From the NCBI GenBank assembly GCA_018398765.1, contig JAHBMJ010000432.1:62001-126000 (forward strand): 64,000 nucleotides of DNA, in the 5' to 3' direction. Under the pieces are notes generated by a model, which made no database searches, was not told the DNA's origin, and saw only the letters and a list, made by a program, of their open reading frames with translations. This DNA is from Chromera velia (taxonomy: Eukaryota; Sar; Chromeraceae). The first letter of the stretch is position 1; every line of letters starts with the position of its first letter. Below are positions 11,892 to 23,600 of this stretch, in pieces. The position numbers were made by a program, and so were the translations under genes.

Positions 11892-12221
11892 TGTTAAATG
11901 GGTGAATGAGCACGTTGCAGGTTGTGGGAGGAGAGAGAGAGAGAAAGGCGCACACAAACAAACATGTGGACCCCATTGCCGCATTTTCCAATGTCTTCCT
12001 GTCTCGAACATATCGCCATGTTAATTTCTCGATGGGTGTTGCAGGTGATTTCTGATCACGAGCAGGGGTTGCTCTTCAAGCACAAGAGGGACAGAAAAGT
12101 GATCAACGTCGACCCAAAGGCAGAGCCAGGCGACAACACAAAGCGACACGAGATCAAGTCGAACGACGCTAAGTATCTTCAAATTGTCATTTACGATCAC
12201 ATGACTCGGAAGAAGGGGTAA
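10654..12221 (+). CDS. CFAP299: cilia- and flagella-associated protein 299 (C4orf22 family)
   Basis: Exon 1 is 10654-11184 and exon 2 is 12045-12221, giving 235 residues, nearly the length of the human protein. Landmarks of the family are all present: YEDYLDAQIT and YYLEDDELARQLV near the N-terminus, the GQEISGYIDYGHRLKTE block, LLPRPSDLSFYNWD, then FKHKRDRKVINVDPKAEPGDN and a final IYDHMTRKK. The phase-0 intron has GTGAGG/TTGCAG ends and holds a TG/AG microsatellite. CFAP299 is a cilium-associated protein conserved in organisms with motile cilia; its exact molecular role is not well known. Its presence argues that this organism makes flagellated cells at some stage. The ATG lies in the context AGCGATGG. 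Confidence 0.96.
11812..11890. repeat. (TG)n(AG)n microsatellite in the CFAP299 intron
   Basis: About 24 TG units run directly into about 14 AG units. Confidence 0.95.
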
Positions 12222-14613
12222 AGGAGCCCATTTATCGTTCTTTCTGCAGTGAGCGAAAGTGGTCGACTTCGAGTCAATAGATGCCATTGGACGATTCCAT
12301 TCCAGTGCCATGTGGTTTAAACCTTTACCCACTGGTATTCAGACTCTCCTCTTCGGCAGCTAGCTCGCACTGGTATCCACCGTTTCAAGATTCGTTTGCA
12401 TCTTAAACAGCAACACAAGTTGTGATTGACAGGCATAGTCGGGCTTAGATCGAAGATTTGGAAAATTCTAAAATTGTTTCAATGTGGGACAACTTTAGAA
12501 ATCAAAACCTGTTTAAAGATTCTGTTTTCAGTCTGTAGTAGCCATGCAATCGAGATGGTAGAGTGTATGCATGCAATGGCAAAACTTAATTTAAGCTTTC
12601 AAAGAAGTTTGAAGTTTGAACTCCCCCCCCCGCTGGTCTCCTATAGCTGGTTTCTTAACGTTTATACCAACTAATACTACACAAAAAATTAATTTAGAGT
12701 TATTCTGTAGAAGTTATTATTATTATCTCGATTATAATAAAAACTTATAATTATATGTAAACTTTTTAGCCAGCTTTTTGCCTATAATTGTTCACTAATA
12801 TATTCTCTAGTGTACTTTGCTAGACTCTAGGCTAGACTTTAGGTACTTTGAGGCTATAAGTTTAAACTAGAGTTCAAAGTTTACGCTGAATTTGGTATCA
12901 ATTTACCATATATAGTTTCCCAGTAAATCCCTATATACCTTCAAAAAATTTAGCAAAAAATATTTCTAAAATTTTCTATATTTTAAAGTATGTGATTCGA
13001 TAATATGAATTTAGGAACTTGGTTATACAAGTCTAGATAGAAATTACCTAGGAATTTAGGTTTGCAAATCGTGAAGTAATCGTTTCTAAAGTTGTTACTT
13101 AGTCGTTCTAAATCGTTGTCTAATCAAATACTCTAAATCGTTTTAAATCTGTAAAAGTATGATATGAATTGATATTGATATGAAAGGTCACATCATCATC
13201 TGATAATCATATATCGATCAATAGAAAGTCATTTAGTTCTATTTCTGAATTTCACTGCCCTGAATCCCCTAGCTGAATCCAGCCACGAACAAGAGTCAGC
13301 TCTGCCACCAAACAAGCAGTCGATCGACTAATCAACCAATACACAGATCGGCAATCGAAACGTGCCCCTGTGCGAGGTGGGCCGTACAGTTGTGTCTTCT
13401 TAGCTCAATCCTGCTGTTTTCAAATCGGAATCCCCAAAAGAGATCGCGCGAGATGAGACAAATCCATTCATGCACTCTTGGTCGCACGACAAAAGAGGCC
13501 TGCCGGGGGACACTGACCTTCGTGAAAGCATGTAAACAGCCGGACAAGATAGAACATCGACTGGGGCACGGACAGAGAGAGAAAACGCAGCGGAAGACTC
13601 GTGCATGTTCTACAAAACACTGAAGCGTTGTTCCGCTCTGCTTACAAATACAAGACAGGCAGAGGATCTCATCTCTGCCGCATCGAGTTGAATTCTGGAT
13701 TACGTCTGAATGACCAACCTCCTATGCAGGAAAAATCGATTATCGGTACACGCATTGAATCAATGCGACGAAATTTTTAATCATCCCACCAACACAAATC
13801 CCTAGAAGGACGCACAGCGGGACCCGAAATACAGACAAAACAACATCAGAGGAAAGAACTCGGGACGCCTCAAAAGGCTCCCAAGAGACCGAAACCAGGA
13901 GGAGAGATGTATAGAAACAGAGACAATTATGCAAAAGGAGCAGATCGAGCAAAGGCCCATGCACCCATTTCATGTCTTCTCTTCTCTTCCCCCTTCCTCT
14001 TGAATTCAATAATCCCTCCATCACAGGCACGTCACCCCTCTATCTCTTCTTTGCTCGAAATTAATGCCCGTAATTCTTTCTTGTTAATTCTCTTCCGTTC
14101 CTAACCTTTGACTCGGAAGGAAGGCGGATAGCATTTTTCCCTTTTCCCTCTTTCCTACGTACAGAACTCCCTTTTGGCTTTCTGGCCCGATCGGTAATGC
14201 ATGCAGCCTTCCTTCTCGTGTAGTTCGATGTATGTCTCCCTCCCTCTCCCTTCGGAATCCGCCTTCGCTCCCAGAGCCAGAAGGAAGTAAGACACAGTTG
14301 TTGACTGATTGAATTCCAGACCTGAGGAGAAAAGCTCCTCTTCCGTTTCCAGCCACTCTTCCTTTAGAATGGACAAAAAGACGCACACAAGAAAAACAAA
14401 AGAACAACCATCCAGCCCAAGAACCCTCCCCAAAAGCAAAACAACCAATTAAGCACAGCCAAAAGCAAAACACTCACACAATCGCTCGCTCATTTGCAGG
14501 TCAAGTCACCGCCTAGTTCGCCTCAATCTCTTCTCTTCTTCTATTCGATCGCTGCAAGGGACAAACAGGTGTCTCTTTTTTTTTCCCTCTTCCCTCGCCC
14601 TTCCTTCTTTTCG
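12222..14613. other. intergenic, AT-rich centre, no gene seen
   Basis: The region lies between the 3' ends of CFAP299 and the next minus-strand gene. About 12650-13250 is strongly AT-rich, with many TA-rich words and CTAGACT/CTAGAGT variants. 13300-14600 has mixed composition and short overlapping open frames without recognisable domains. Confidence 0.5.
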
Positions 14614-15648
14614 CTAGGCTGCGGGTACAAGCCTCTCCCCCCCCGCTTGGGGAAATCCGGCCCAGCCGTTCTCTCGTTCGCGCCGCTGGTTTTGGAGGAC
14701 GCGGTCGGGCGGGTTTAGGAATCTGCTCCCGTCCCACACGACAGAACACACGCCCTGGAAATTGACAAATCGGACGGTAGGGGAGGACGCCTCGAGGATG
14801 ACCCTCTCCTTTCGGGGAACGCAGGTCTCTATCTCCAGACTTTGGCCTCCTGAGGTTCCACCCTCTTCCTCCTCTCCCTCCTCCTCTGTTGACTCTCCGT
14901 AAATGGTGATCCTCCAGTTGGGGCCTCTAGAGACACTCTCCCTCTCCCTCTCTGATGAATTTGAAGTAGACGCGTCTGTGAGGGGGGACGTTTCTATGCC
15001 GTTTGAGGGGAAGGTGGGGTGTGGAATCTCTGTTACACAGACTTGGTTGTTCTCCGAGGGAATCGCGTAGTCGTCACAGCGCCTTCCCACAGAATAGCTC
15101 CACACCTTCATCACACGCACAGCTGAAGTGCTACCCTCCCTCTCCATCTCCTCCGGGCAGAGCTGCTTGTGAATTTCAAACCAACCATTGCAACCGGCAG
15201 AGACCCGCAATGCAAAATTGTGTCTTCTGTGGACAACGAACAGACTGAGAGAGACTGGAGAGGCAGCAGTCTCACAGACAGAGAACCACCAGTTGCCTAC
15301 TTTGGGAAGCTTCAAAAGGGGCCACTTTCTCACTGCTTGTGCGAAGGCTTCAAGTCTCTCCCTGATCAGAGACGGCTTACAATCTTGATCTTTCCAGACA
15401 GGGAGATGAACAAACGGAAAAGGCAAGCGGCGGGCGAGATACGACAGATGGAGGGACACCTGTGCCAGCGTCAAGATCTCAGCGTTTGCAAGGAAGAGTG
15501 AGATGTCTTTGCACAGAATGTCATCCAAAACTCCCGTAGCGCCAAAGCGCTGGAGCGCAGTCAATGGTTCTCTTTCTGTCTCCGTCTTCTCGCCTTCACG
15601 TCTCTCATCACGGCGGTCAAAGCAAGGACACCAATCGGACAAACGCAT
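14614..15648 (-). CDS. hypothetical protein, possible N-terminal F-box
   Basis: The single open frame encodes 344 residues from the ATG at 15648. The frame stays open four codons upstream, but without an ATG. Near residues 30-70, after LQRFGATGVLDDIL, a leucine-rich pattern continues with AEILTLAQVSLHLSYLA, as in an F-box; if real, the protein would be a substrate receptor in an SCF ubiquitin ligase. Several Trp and Cys residues in the middle (WWFSVC, CNGWFEIHK, VMKVWSYSV) suggest a folded domain I do not recognise. An acidic Glu run follows at about 260-270. The C-terminus ends in a conserved-looking IETCVPRKERVILE block and a variable tail. It is divergent from the SIMPL gene, 815 bp away. 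The F-box assignment is weak; that this is a coding region is likelier. Confidence 0.5.
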   Translation of the reverse strand: MRLSDWCPCFDRRDERREGEKTETEREPLTALQRFGATGVLDDILCKDISLFLANAEILTLAQVSLHLSYLARRLPFPFVHLPVWKDQDCKPSLIRERLEAFAQAVRKWPLLKLPKVGNWWFSVCETAASPVSLSLFVVHRRHNFALRVSAGCNGWFEIHKQLCPEEMEREGSTSAVRVMKVWSYSVGRRCDDYAIPSENNQVCVTEIPHPTFPSNGIETSPLTDASTSNSSERERESVSRGPNWRITIYGESTEEEGEEEEGGTSGGQSLEIETCVPRKERVILEASSPTVRFVNFQGVCSVVWDGSRFLNPPDRVLQNQRRERENGWAGFPQAGGERLVPAA

Positions 15649-16463
15649 CGAGGGATACAAAGGAGAAGACGCCCAAGTGCAGTCCTATGTATCTGGTCGA
15701 TACACCTCTCTTTCGAATTCGTTCAGTCTGATAAACCCTGCTACACTCGTTCAGTCACCCTGCCAACGGCAGAGCTACTCTCTACAAACTGAGCAACGAC
15801 GTGGCTTTGGGATCGTGTGGCTGGTACAGGTGAAGTCTGGTGAGTGCGGCCTGTGGCGGAAATGGCAGAACGGAATGAAGATCGAAAGCTTCGATCATGC
15901 AGGAGACGGATCTGTGAAGGCCGGGGGGTGCATGACTTCGCGCGGGCCGGAAACTGCATGCGTGCGGCGCGGTGGGCCGGCCCCCCCGCGCGGCGCCCGC
16001 GCGCGCATTAATAATTATTTACATTAGTACCCTAATCTATATAATTTATATATATTATAAATATATTATAATATATATTATAATATATTATTAATATTCA
16101 TTAATAATGAATTCATGAATTCATTAATTCATGGCTCGCGCATGCATGCCGTTCGCGATATGTTCGCGATTTGTGTGGTCGCAAAATGCATGGCCCGGAG
16201 ACGCGATTGACGGACTCAGTGGGTACTGAGTGAAGTTAGCTTGAAGTGGATTCAAGAGGGGTACAAATGGACAACTAAATGAGGAAATTCCCATTGAAGA
16301 CACGCAGAAACATCCGTCCGTGACCCCGTCAAGTTGTTCCTAGCAATAGATTGGTTCGTCACCAAGTCCAATTGGCTTTCTTTCCCGTGCTGTAGGTCTG
16401 CCTCTTTCCATCTCGACGGTTGAATCCGGGTTGATTTTTGTGTTGCAGAGTTAACGAACTAAG
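15649..16463. promoter_or_regulatory. divergent intergenic region with abrupt GC-to-AT switch
   Basis: This lies between two divergent genes. About 15935-16006 is extremely GC-rich (GGCCGGCCC, CGCGCGGCGCC words). From 16007 to about 16135 it turns abruptly into nearly pure A/T with nested palindromes (ATTATAATATATATTATAAT). A TTGCAG at about 16443-16448, 16 bases before the SIMPL ATG, could be the acceptor of a 5' untranslated intron. Confidence 0.6.
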
Positions 16464-17228
16464 ATGCTTTTCGGTACTCCTGTTCAGAGTAGCAGTGTTC
16501 TGCGCACATCCGGGGAAGGCAAGCACTCGATTCCTGCAAGCGAGTGCCGTGTCTACATTGGGTTTGAGGCTTCAAAACCCGTGGCAACAGATGCGCAGAA
16601 GGAAGTGGCATCGAACGTTGAAAAAGTCTGTACACTGCTGAAGACGCTTCCCGACGTGAAGGCAAAGACGGGCTCCATTTCCATCCATCCAGTTCATTCC
16701 AGAGATGATCGGCACAATCGCGGCAATAGCATGTTTGGTGGGGGGGACCGTGGGGCCGACACACTCCCCTCTCTCATCGGATACACTGCGTCGACTTGCA
16801 TGACGATCCGTCTACCGCCGTCTCAAATGGGAAAAACGATCGACGAGCTCCTCAAACTAGGGCTGAGTCGTGTCGACCGGATTGAACACCTCGCGTCCGA
16901 TGAGGAAATGAGAGACGCACGGACCGAAGCATTAAAGAAGGCAGCAAAGGACGCGCGGGACCAGGCAGAGGCCGTGGCTGACGCCATGGGGGTTTCCATC
17001 AGCCCCCTCCCGCAGGAGGTGCAGATACAGTCCTCTGGGCTCAGGCACCCCGGCATTTACGGTCAGAACGCGTTGTTCTCTCAGCAGCAGATGCCCATGG
17101 TGGCTGCTCAGGGTGGGGGGATGGGTGGAGAGACGCAGATTCTAGAGGGTCAAATTGTGGTGACGGCAAACGTCTCGGTCGTCTATGACCTCGTGCAAAG
17201 CACAGAAGCCCCGATGGCAGAGGCATAA
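16464..17228 (+). CDS. SIMPL-domain (DUF541, YggE-like) protein
   Basis: The single exon encodes 254 residues. The pattern is that of the SIMPL/DUF541 family: an initial SGEGKHSIPASE strand (V-x-G-x-G in relatives), VATDAQKEVASNVEKV as the first helix, ISIHPVH, LIGYTASTCMTIRLP as the GY-x-A strand, then MRDARTEALKKAAKDARDQ (the R-x-x-A-x-x-x-A-x-x-x-A-R helix) and AEAVADAMGVSISPL. Bacterial YggE is periplasmic and linked to oxidative-stress defence. This copy has no signal peptide, so it is probably cytosolic, and its function is unknown. A Gly/Asp-rich loop at about 88-97 and a Gln/Gly-rich stretch at about 205-225 are extra. It is intronless among intron-rich neighbours, which is compatible with, but does not prove, bacterial ancestry. 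Confidence 0.88.
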   Translation: MLFGTPVQSSSVLRTSGEGKHSIPASECRVYIGFEASKPVATDAQKEVASNVEKVCTLLKTLPDVKAKTGSISIHPVHSRDDRHNRGNSMFGGGDRGADTLPSLIGYTASTCMTIRLPPSQMGKTIDELLKLGLSRVDRIEHLASDEEMRDARTEALKKAAKDARDQAEAVADAMGVSISPLPQEVQIQSSGLRHPGIYGQNALFSQQQMPMVAAQGGGMGGETQILEGQIVVTANVSVVYDLVQSTEAPMAEA

Positions 17229-17654
17229 ATCCATCCAGCCTGCTCCCTGATTTATCGGCTTCAGTATGCGTCCGTTGGTATAGATCGCGATTCTGAGACT
17301 CTCTCACAGCGGAACCGCGTCATGATCCAGAAGGTCTCTGATGGGATGGTGTCCTTCACTTCAAGTTAATTGGCGTTTTGACCATCTGGTTGGTTTCGAC
17401 GGATTTCGAGGGGAGCTCCTCCTCAATCAGAGACCTCCTTATACATGAATTGAGCGCAGCAAATGAATCAAGAGCATGTGTTTCTGGGATTATTTTCTTG
17501 TTCACTCAAGGTTTTATTTTCTGCTGCTGATTTAAAAGAGCGGTACATGCAATCGTTCATGTCCCGTACACACGCGCACACACACAGACACGCACACACA
17601 CACACACACACACACAGAGAGAGAGACACACACACACACACACACACAGACACA

Positions 17655-17748
<94 letters not shown>

Positions 17749-17928
17749 CACAGAGGGGGGAGGGGAGCAGGGGGGTGGGGGAGAGAGAGACTCGGAGATA
17801 GGTAGACCTTAAGGCTTCAGACGCATATACAGGCATGCAGAGAGACGCTGTGGGTCCACAGTGACTAACAGTGACTCCATACACATACACATACAACTTT
17901 AAATTTTTATATACACTGCATAATACAC
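17229..17928. other. 3' region of SIMPL gene with CA/GA microsatellite
   Basis: No gene is seen. A large (CA)n with GA interruptions occupies about 17575-17750. Confidence 0.7.
17570..17750. repeat. (CA)n/(GA)n microsatellite
   Basis: CA units with interspersed GAGA blocks run for about 180 bp. They generate long meaningless open frames on both strands. Confidence 0.95.
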
Positions 17929-18397
17929 CTACCCTGCAGGTAGCCAGGATTTTATGGGATTTTAGCCCAGGATTTTATCGGATTTTACGGGATTTTGGCC
18001 AGGATTTTAGCGGATTTTGCCCAGGATTCTGCCGGACTCTTAACGTTAAAAATATAATCTCTATACCTAGGATTTTAGAATCTAAAATCCTAGCAGAAAG
18101 CTAAAATCCTAGCCTCTTCTTAGGATTTTACGGGATTAGACGGGATTCTAAGGGAAAAATATAATCCCATAAAATCCCGTAAAATCCTGGCATTCATTTC
18201 TAAAATCCTAGGATCGAGGATTTTAGTCTTTATAATCCCTAGAGCCAGGATTTTAGATTCTAAAATCCTGGAGAAATAGTCCGGCAGAATCTTGGGCAAA
18301 ATCCGCCTAAATCCGCTAAAATCCTGGCCAAAATCCCATAAAATCCGCTAAAATCCTGGGCTAAAATCCCGCAAATTCCTAGCTACTTGCAGGGTAG
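17929..18397. mobile_element. foldback/MITE-like element with ~110-bp inverted arms and AGGATTTTA sub-repeats
   Basis: The left arm (17929-18038, starting CTACCCTGCAGGTAG) is matched by the reverse complement of the right arm (18278-18397, ending TTGCAGGGTAG), with roughly 85-90% identity by eye. The arms and centre are built from more than a dozen copies of AGGATTTTA or its complement, with variants such as GGGATTTTA and CGGATTTTA. There is no coding capacity. It fits a non-autonomous DNA transposon of foldback type. No clear target-site duplication is visible, so the superfamily is unassigned. Confidence 0.75.
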
Positions 18398-18800
18398 ATA
18401 AAGTACACACAAATGAAGCCTTTTTGGTACTTTTTGGTTTTGTAAGCTATAATTTGAAACTTTTTTTAAATTTTCTATTAAATTCATTGGATGTGAGCTA
18501 TGCATGGGTAGTTCTTATAGCCTAGCTTAAGGTGTTCAACCCGGTGTTATCAGATATATTGCTAGAGAAGATCGAATAAGATTGTATATAGGATATTATA
18601 GGATGTATAATGAAATTTATAAATAGAGAGAAATCTCTATTAAAAGTGTATAGTACAGATCATCATCATTCATAGATAATTAGATAGATAACTATCATGC
18701 TTACTTATAATCTTAATTAAATATGAAATCACTGTTCAAAATCGATCCTAGAATCGAAGTCAGAACGCATGGAATCGAACGTTGGAATCAAGAAGAACAA
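18398..18800. other. AT-rich spacer
   Basis: AT-rich sequence with no gene, element boundary or RNA gene that I can recognise. Confidence 0.5.
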
Positions 18801-20668
18801 CTAACTGCGTGGTAGTTCGGCTGCATGCCATATGGCACGCCGACATCCAGTATTGAATGCTTTGAACTTATTGCCTTTTCGATTGAATTTTCCCCAACGA
18901 CATACATCCCTTTCTCTCTGTCCTCTTTCTTTCTGTATTTCTGCAAAAGAGAAAAGAAAGCGAATAAAACAACCGACGTAGACACACACTGGTCTGCTCT
19001 CGACTTTTCTACAGCCTCCGTCGAATCCCAATCGACGGACAGACCGTTCCAAAAGCATTGCAAACTCCCTCCAGTTCTCAAACAAAACTTATTTCCTGGT
19101 TGCCTCACTCCCTCCCTGCGGCCGTGTATGTGCAAGCACAAACCGCTTCTTCGTTTTCAGTGCAGCCTCCTGCAGACATACACCCACGAGATCATCTACC
19201 TTCCTGAACGAACTTGGTGGATCGATCGAAGACAAGAGAGAGAAGAAAAGAGCGACGCGGCAGCTTGGCTCGACGGTCTAGTTCAGTCAATCTCGACCCG
19301 GCCACTACGTGAAGAACACCACATGCCCCCCCCTATCCTCCACTGACTGCACTTTGCTATCTCACTTCAATCGATCACTTCGATCGTTTGTTTCTCTCTC
19401 CGTACGACCCTCTTTCTTTATTTTTTTTTTTTTCTCCCACCTCGTCTGATCTCGCTCTCTGCGTGCTAGCCAGCCAGTCTGCCTCGCAGTCTGACTTGCT
19501 GACTCTTTGGCTCGGCGACTGTCACCTCCCTGCGCTGTTCTTTCTTTTCCTCTGATTAGAGTCACTTAATTGTGCTCTCTCCCGCGTTCATTCTGCTGCT
19601 CCGCTTCGCGGACAAAACGAAGCAAGGAAACGAAACGGCCGTGGGAGGAGTGAAGGAAGGATTTCACTGAAACAAGCATGCACTCCCGTATGAGAAAGGG
19701 GTAACACAAAGACCTTTCTTCGTCCTGATTGCCATCGAGCAGGAGATACGCACAGATGGAGGCACGAAGGCAGGCACCTACCTATCAGGTATCGGAACAG
19801 ACAGAACGTTGTCATTCCTTCCGAGCTCTTTCGTTCGATCACTGATCAGGTTTCTTTTCAACCAGTGAGTGAGTGTGCTTTGAAGCTGGATTACCTCCAC
19901 TTGTGTGCCCTGCCCTCTCCCGGTCTCAACCGACCAGCAGCAGAATGAATGAATCGGAGCGTCCTCTCCTCTTCTGTGTGTGAGGTGTACTTTGGGAATG
20001 CATTCTTCGGTTTATTTTTTTCCTTCCTTTCCTTTCATCCTTCCCCTGTCCTTCCTTACCTGTGTGTTGTGTGACTCCAACTGTTGGCGATATGCGCACG
20101 AACTTACTTCACTTTCCCTTTCTCTTCTGATTGACTGGTCGGTCGGACAGACGACTGACACACCCTGCTGGATTGGATGGATAAATGAGGGAGGGAGGGA
20201 ACAATTCATTTCACTTCAATTCAGAGAGCGAAGATCCGGACAGATAGATGGGTGCATGCATGGCCTTTCAATGAATGAATGAATGAATGAGAACATCTGT
20301 CAACTAATCAATTGATCGATCGAGAAGAGGTAACAGTCCCTCTCACGAAAGAATGGACCGGTCCACCTGCAGCTGGTAAACGTTCGGCTTTCTGAATGAA
20401 TGAATGAATGAATGAATGACTCAAGCAAGGACATGCCTCAAGGGAGAATGACATGTCATGTTCAGACGAGTGAATGAATGAATGAAAGAAGCCACAAGGC
20501 ATGATGTCAGAGTGATGACAAAATGCACCCGTGACAAAACAAATGCACAAAACGAACTGGACGGACGGAGAGACGGAGTAGCAGATGAGGATCCTTCAAA
20601 GGCTGTGGTGTCACCCTCCACCCAGTAAACAAAAGAAGCAAGCAAGCAAGCAAGCAAACGAGTGCAAA

Positions 20669-20699
<31 letters not shown>

Positions 20700-23600
20700 A
20701 GAAAGAAGAAGTCCCTCAACGTGCCAAAAGGAGAGACACGCTCACACGCACACAGCGAGTAGGAAGGAAGAAAAATGACTTTGATCTATCCTTCATGTTG
20801 GTGGCGGGTCCGTGGATGGATGGAAGGAGACACACATCAAGCAGCTTTCCCCCGCCGCCACCGTCGGAGATAGGCGGGGGGAGGGGAAAGTCAACTGGAT
20901 CGATGCATCGAGTGAATGGGGCGTTGGAAGGGGAGGGAAGGAAGGGGAAGGGAAAACCTCTCGACAGAGAGAGACAAGAAAAGGGATCCAGAGAAGTACG
21001 GACGGACGGAATAATGGCATACAAGCTACCTAGATGATTCGATCGATCCACACTCGTTCCACACATTCGGCACCTCCAAAGAGGCACAGAAAGAAGGAAG
21101 GAAAGAAAGAAGGAAAGAAAGAAAAGAAAGAAAGAAAGAGAAAGAAAAGAAAGAAAGAAAGAAAGAAAGAAAGAGCGAGAGAACACTGAACGCCGCCTCC
21201 TGTCGTCTGACTGATCGATCTTCTGCATGCATGCAGCAAGCACGCCAAAACCTTGCGACGACGACGTTTCAAATACCCATTCCGCTTCTTTGCTGCAGCC
21301 ATGCAAAAGGTGGACTGAAAGAAAGTCACACATACGACCGCTTGTTCCCTCCCCCCCTTCCCCTCCCCTGCCCTTGTCACCCATCCCCAATCCCCAAAGC
21401 CACCCATCCCAACCCAACCCAACACGGCTGGGGGGGTTCCCATTCGATCGACCCTGCCCCAGGCAGCGGAAGGAATGTCACGGCCACACAGACAGACAGA
21501 CAGACAGACAGGGCAAAGATCGAAGGAGGATGAAGCCAGCAAGACACGCGAGGAAAGAAGGGAACCAGGTGAGGCAGAAATGAAGACAGACCATCAATGC
21601 ACTTGAATACAAAACATTGAAAGAATGCATACGACATACGACACATTCAAGGAAAGAACAAACAAACAAAGAAAGAAAGAAACAGGAGACAGAAGAAGAA
21701 CAGAGAAAAAAGCACAGACAAAAGATTGATTGATTAAGTCGAGAGGAAGAGAAAGAAAAGTGGCAGGCAACCACTTTTCTCTTCTCCCCCTGTCGGCAGA
21801 TTTCTCCGACCCAGCCGACACATCGCACTCTCATACTCCTCCAACCATGTCACGCACTCACGTACACAGCCAGGCAGAGTCAGGTGCTTCTTCCATTCGG
21901 AAGAGCGGCCACAGTTTTTTTAACGCGCAACGCCACTCACTGACTCACTCACTCACTCTTTCTCCCCTCCCTTTACTCGTTCCCTCGCTCGATCAACGTC
22001 CAGCGTGATACGATTTGTTGTTCCATTGATTCATCCATCCATCCATCCATTTACTGATTCGTTCTTTCACGCACTTACTTGGTTATTCATCTCATCTCAT
22101 CTCGCTTTACTTCCTTCCGACCACTTCTCCCCCCCACCCCCGATTTTCCCTTGCATCATGCCGGCCATCCAGTCAGCGCATTCACTTGCCCCCCCCGTGG
22201 AGAGAGAGAGAAGGGGGACGGGGCCAGGAAGCTTTTGTTGCCGCATGCCATTCATGCCACGTTGTTCGTTCCACTCTCTCTAAACCAAGACTAGAAAAGA
22301 GTGCCTTGCGACCTCCTCCCCCCCCCCGCCGATTTCTTACCCCATACGGAGCACAAGCAGCATCAGCATTCGACTTCTGAATGAGCAGCAGCAACAGCAA
22401 CATAAATCCATTCGGACAGGCAAGCACGCAGTCCCAGTTCCTTTCCCTCGCCCGTCTCGGCCATTTATGACGTTTCACTTCCACCTCCGCTCTCCGCTTG
22501 CTCTGATCTGCTCCCACCCACCCAGGCAAAGACGCTAACACACAAAAGGAAAAGAAGAAAAGCAGACTCCATTCAAGCATCGGTCTATGCCTGCAGGAAG
22601 GTCTCCCACTTCCTTCACTGTCTTTTCTTTTCTTTCTGCCTCAGCTTCTCTGCAGGGAGGGATGCAAAGACGGCGCGATCCACAGCGGTGTTATGACTTT
22701 CAGCTGAGTTGATCCAGCGAAGCCTGGCCCCTCTGCACCTCGCTAACCTTACCAAGCGACCAGCTCAGCATCAGCGCGGCATCACGAGGGAGAGAGGTTG
22801 ACAAGCACATTCATCTACATTCCCTTCCAACCCTCATTGTCGTTGTCCCCCCCCGCCCGACAGACAATTTAGCATCTTCTGCAGCGGCTGCGAAAGAAGC
22901 AGCCCGTCTCCATGCCAGCACACACATGCGCAGCCAGCCATCGAATGAGTGCCGACACTGACACCACCGAAAGGCAGACAGGAGGGCACCACCCCTTCCC
23001 TCCCACCCTTCCCACACAGTGAGTCGAGTGAGGTATGCATCCATCGGGTGCGGCTTTAGATCCCTCCCTCCATCCCTTCGTCCCTGCCGACACACCTACA
23101 GGGCGAGGAAGAAGGAAGGAAAAGAAAGAAACACACCGAGGACCTTCAATTTATTGCCACAGGAAAAGGAAAGGAAAGGAAAGAAAGAAAGAAGAAAACA
23201 AATAAAGAAAGGAAGAAAGGAAGGGGCACAGAAAAAAGAGGAAGAAGAAAAGACAGAGCTGATTCGATTCATTGTAAGTAAAGACAAGACAGATGGGCAG
23301 AGGGGTAAGCGGACTTTCGATCGCCACCGCTTCCCCTTTCTTTGCCTTTTATTTTCTGTTCTTAAGAGAAAGAACGAGAGAGCGGAGCAGAGCAGAGGAA
23401 GGCAAAGAACCTTCTCTTCCCTTTCTTGTCACACTTCTCTGAACTGACACGTCTGATCGCGCAGTCCTTCCTTCTCCCTTCCATCTCTGTTCCTTCCTCA
23501 GAGGGAGGAAAGAAGGACGGACAACCACGATCATCTACTTTACACCTGGAAGGGCACCCAGTTGTCGAGATCTCTCTCATGCTTTCTTTCTTTTTCTCCT

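Noticed and set aside
17557-17896. Long Cys/Val, His/Thr and Leu/Ser open frames over CA/GA repeats
   Set aside because: They are translations of dinucleotide microsatellites, open on both strands for trivial reasons.
18825-19346. 173-codon plus-strand frame with mixed composition
   Set aside because: It has an ATG and less bias than its neighbours, but no family resemblance and no flanking splice or context support.
22182-22580. Minus-strand 132-codon frame with a signal-peptide-like start
   Set aside because: The hydrophobic start comes from a TTTTC-rich tract, and the rest has no domain pattern and no splice support.
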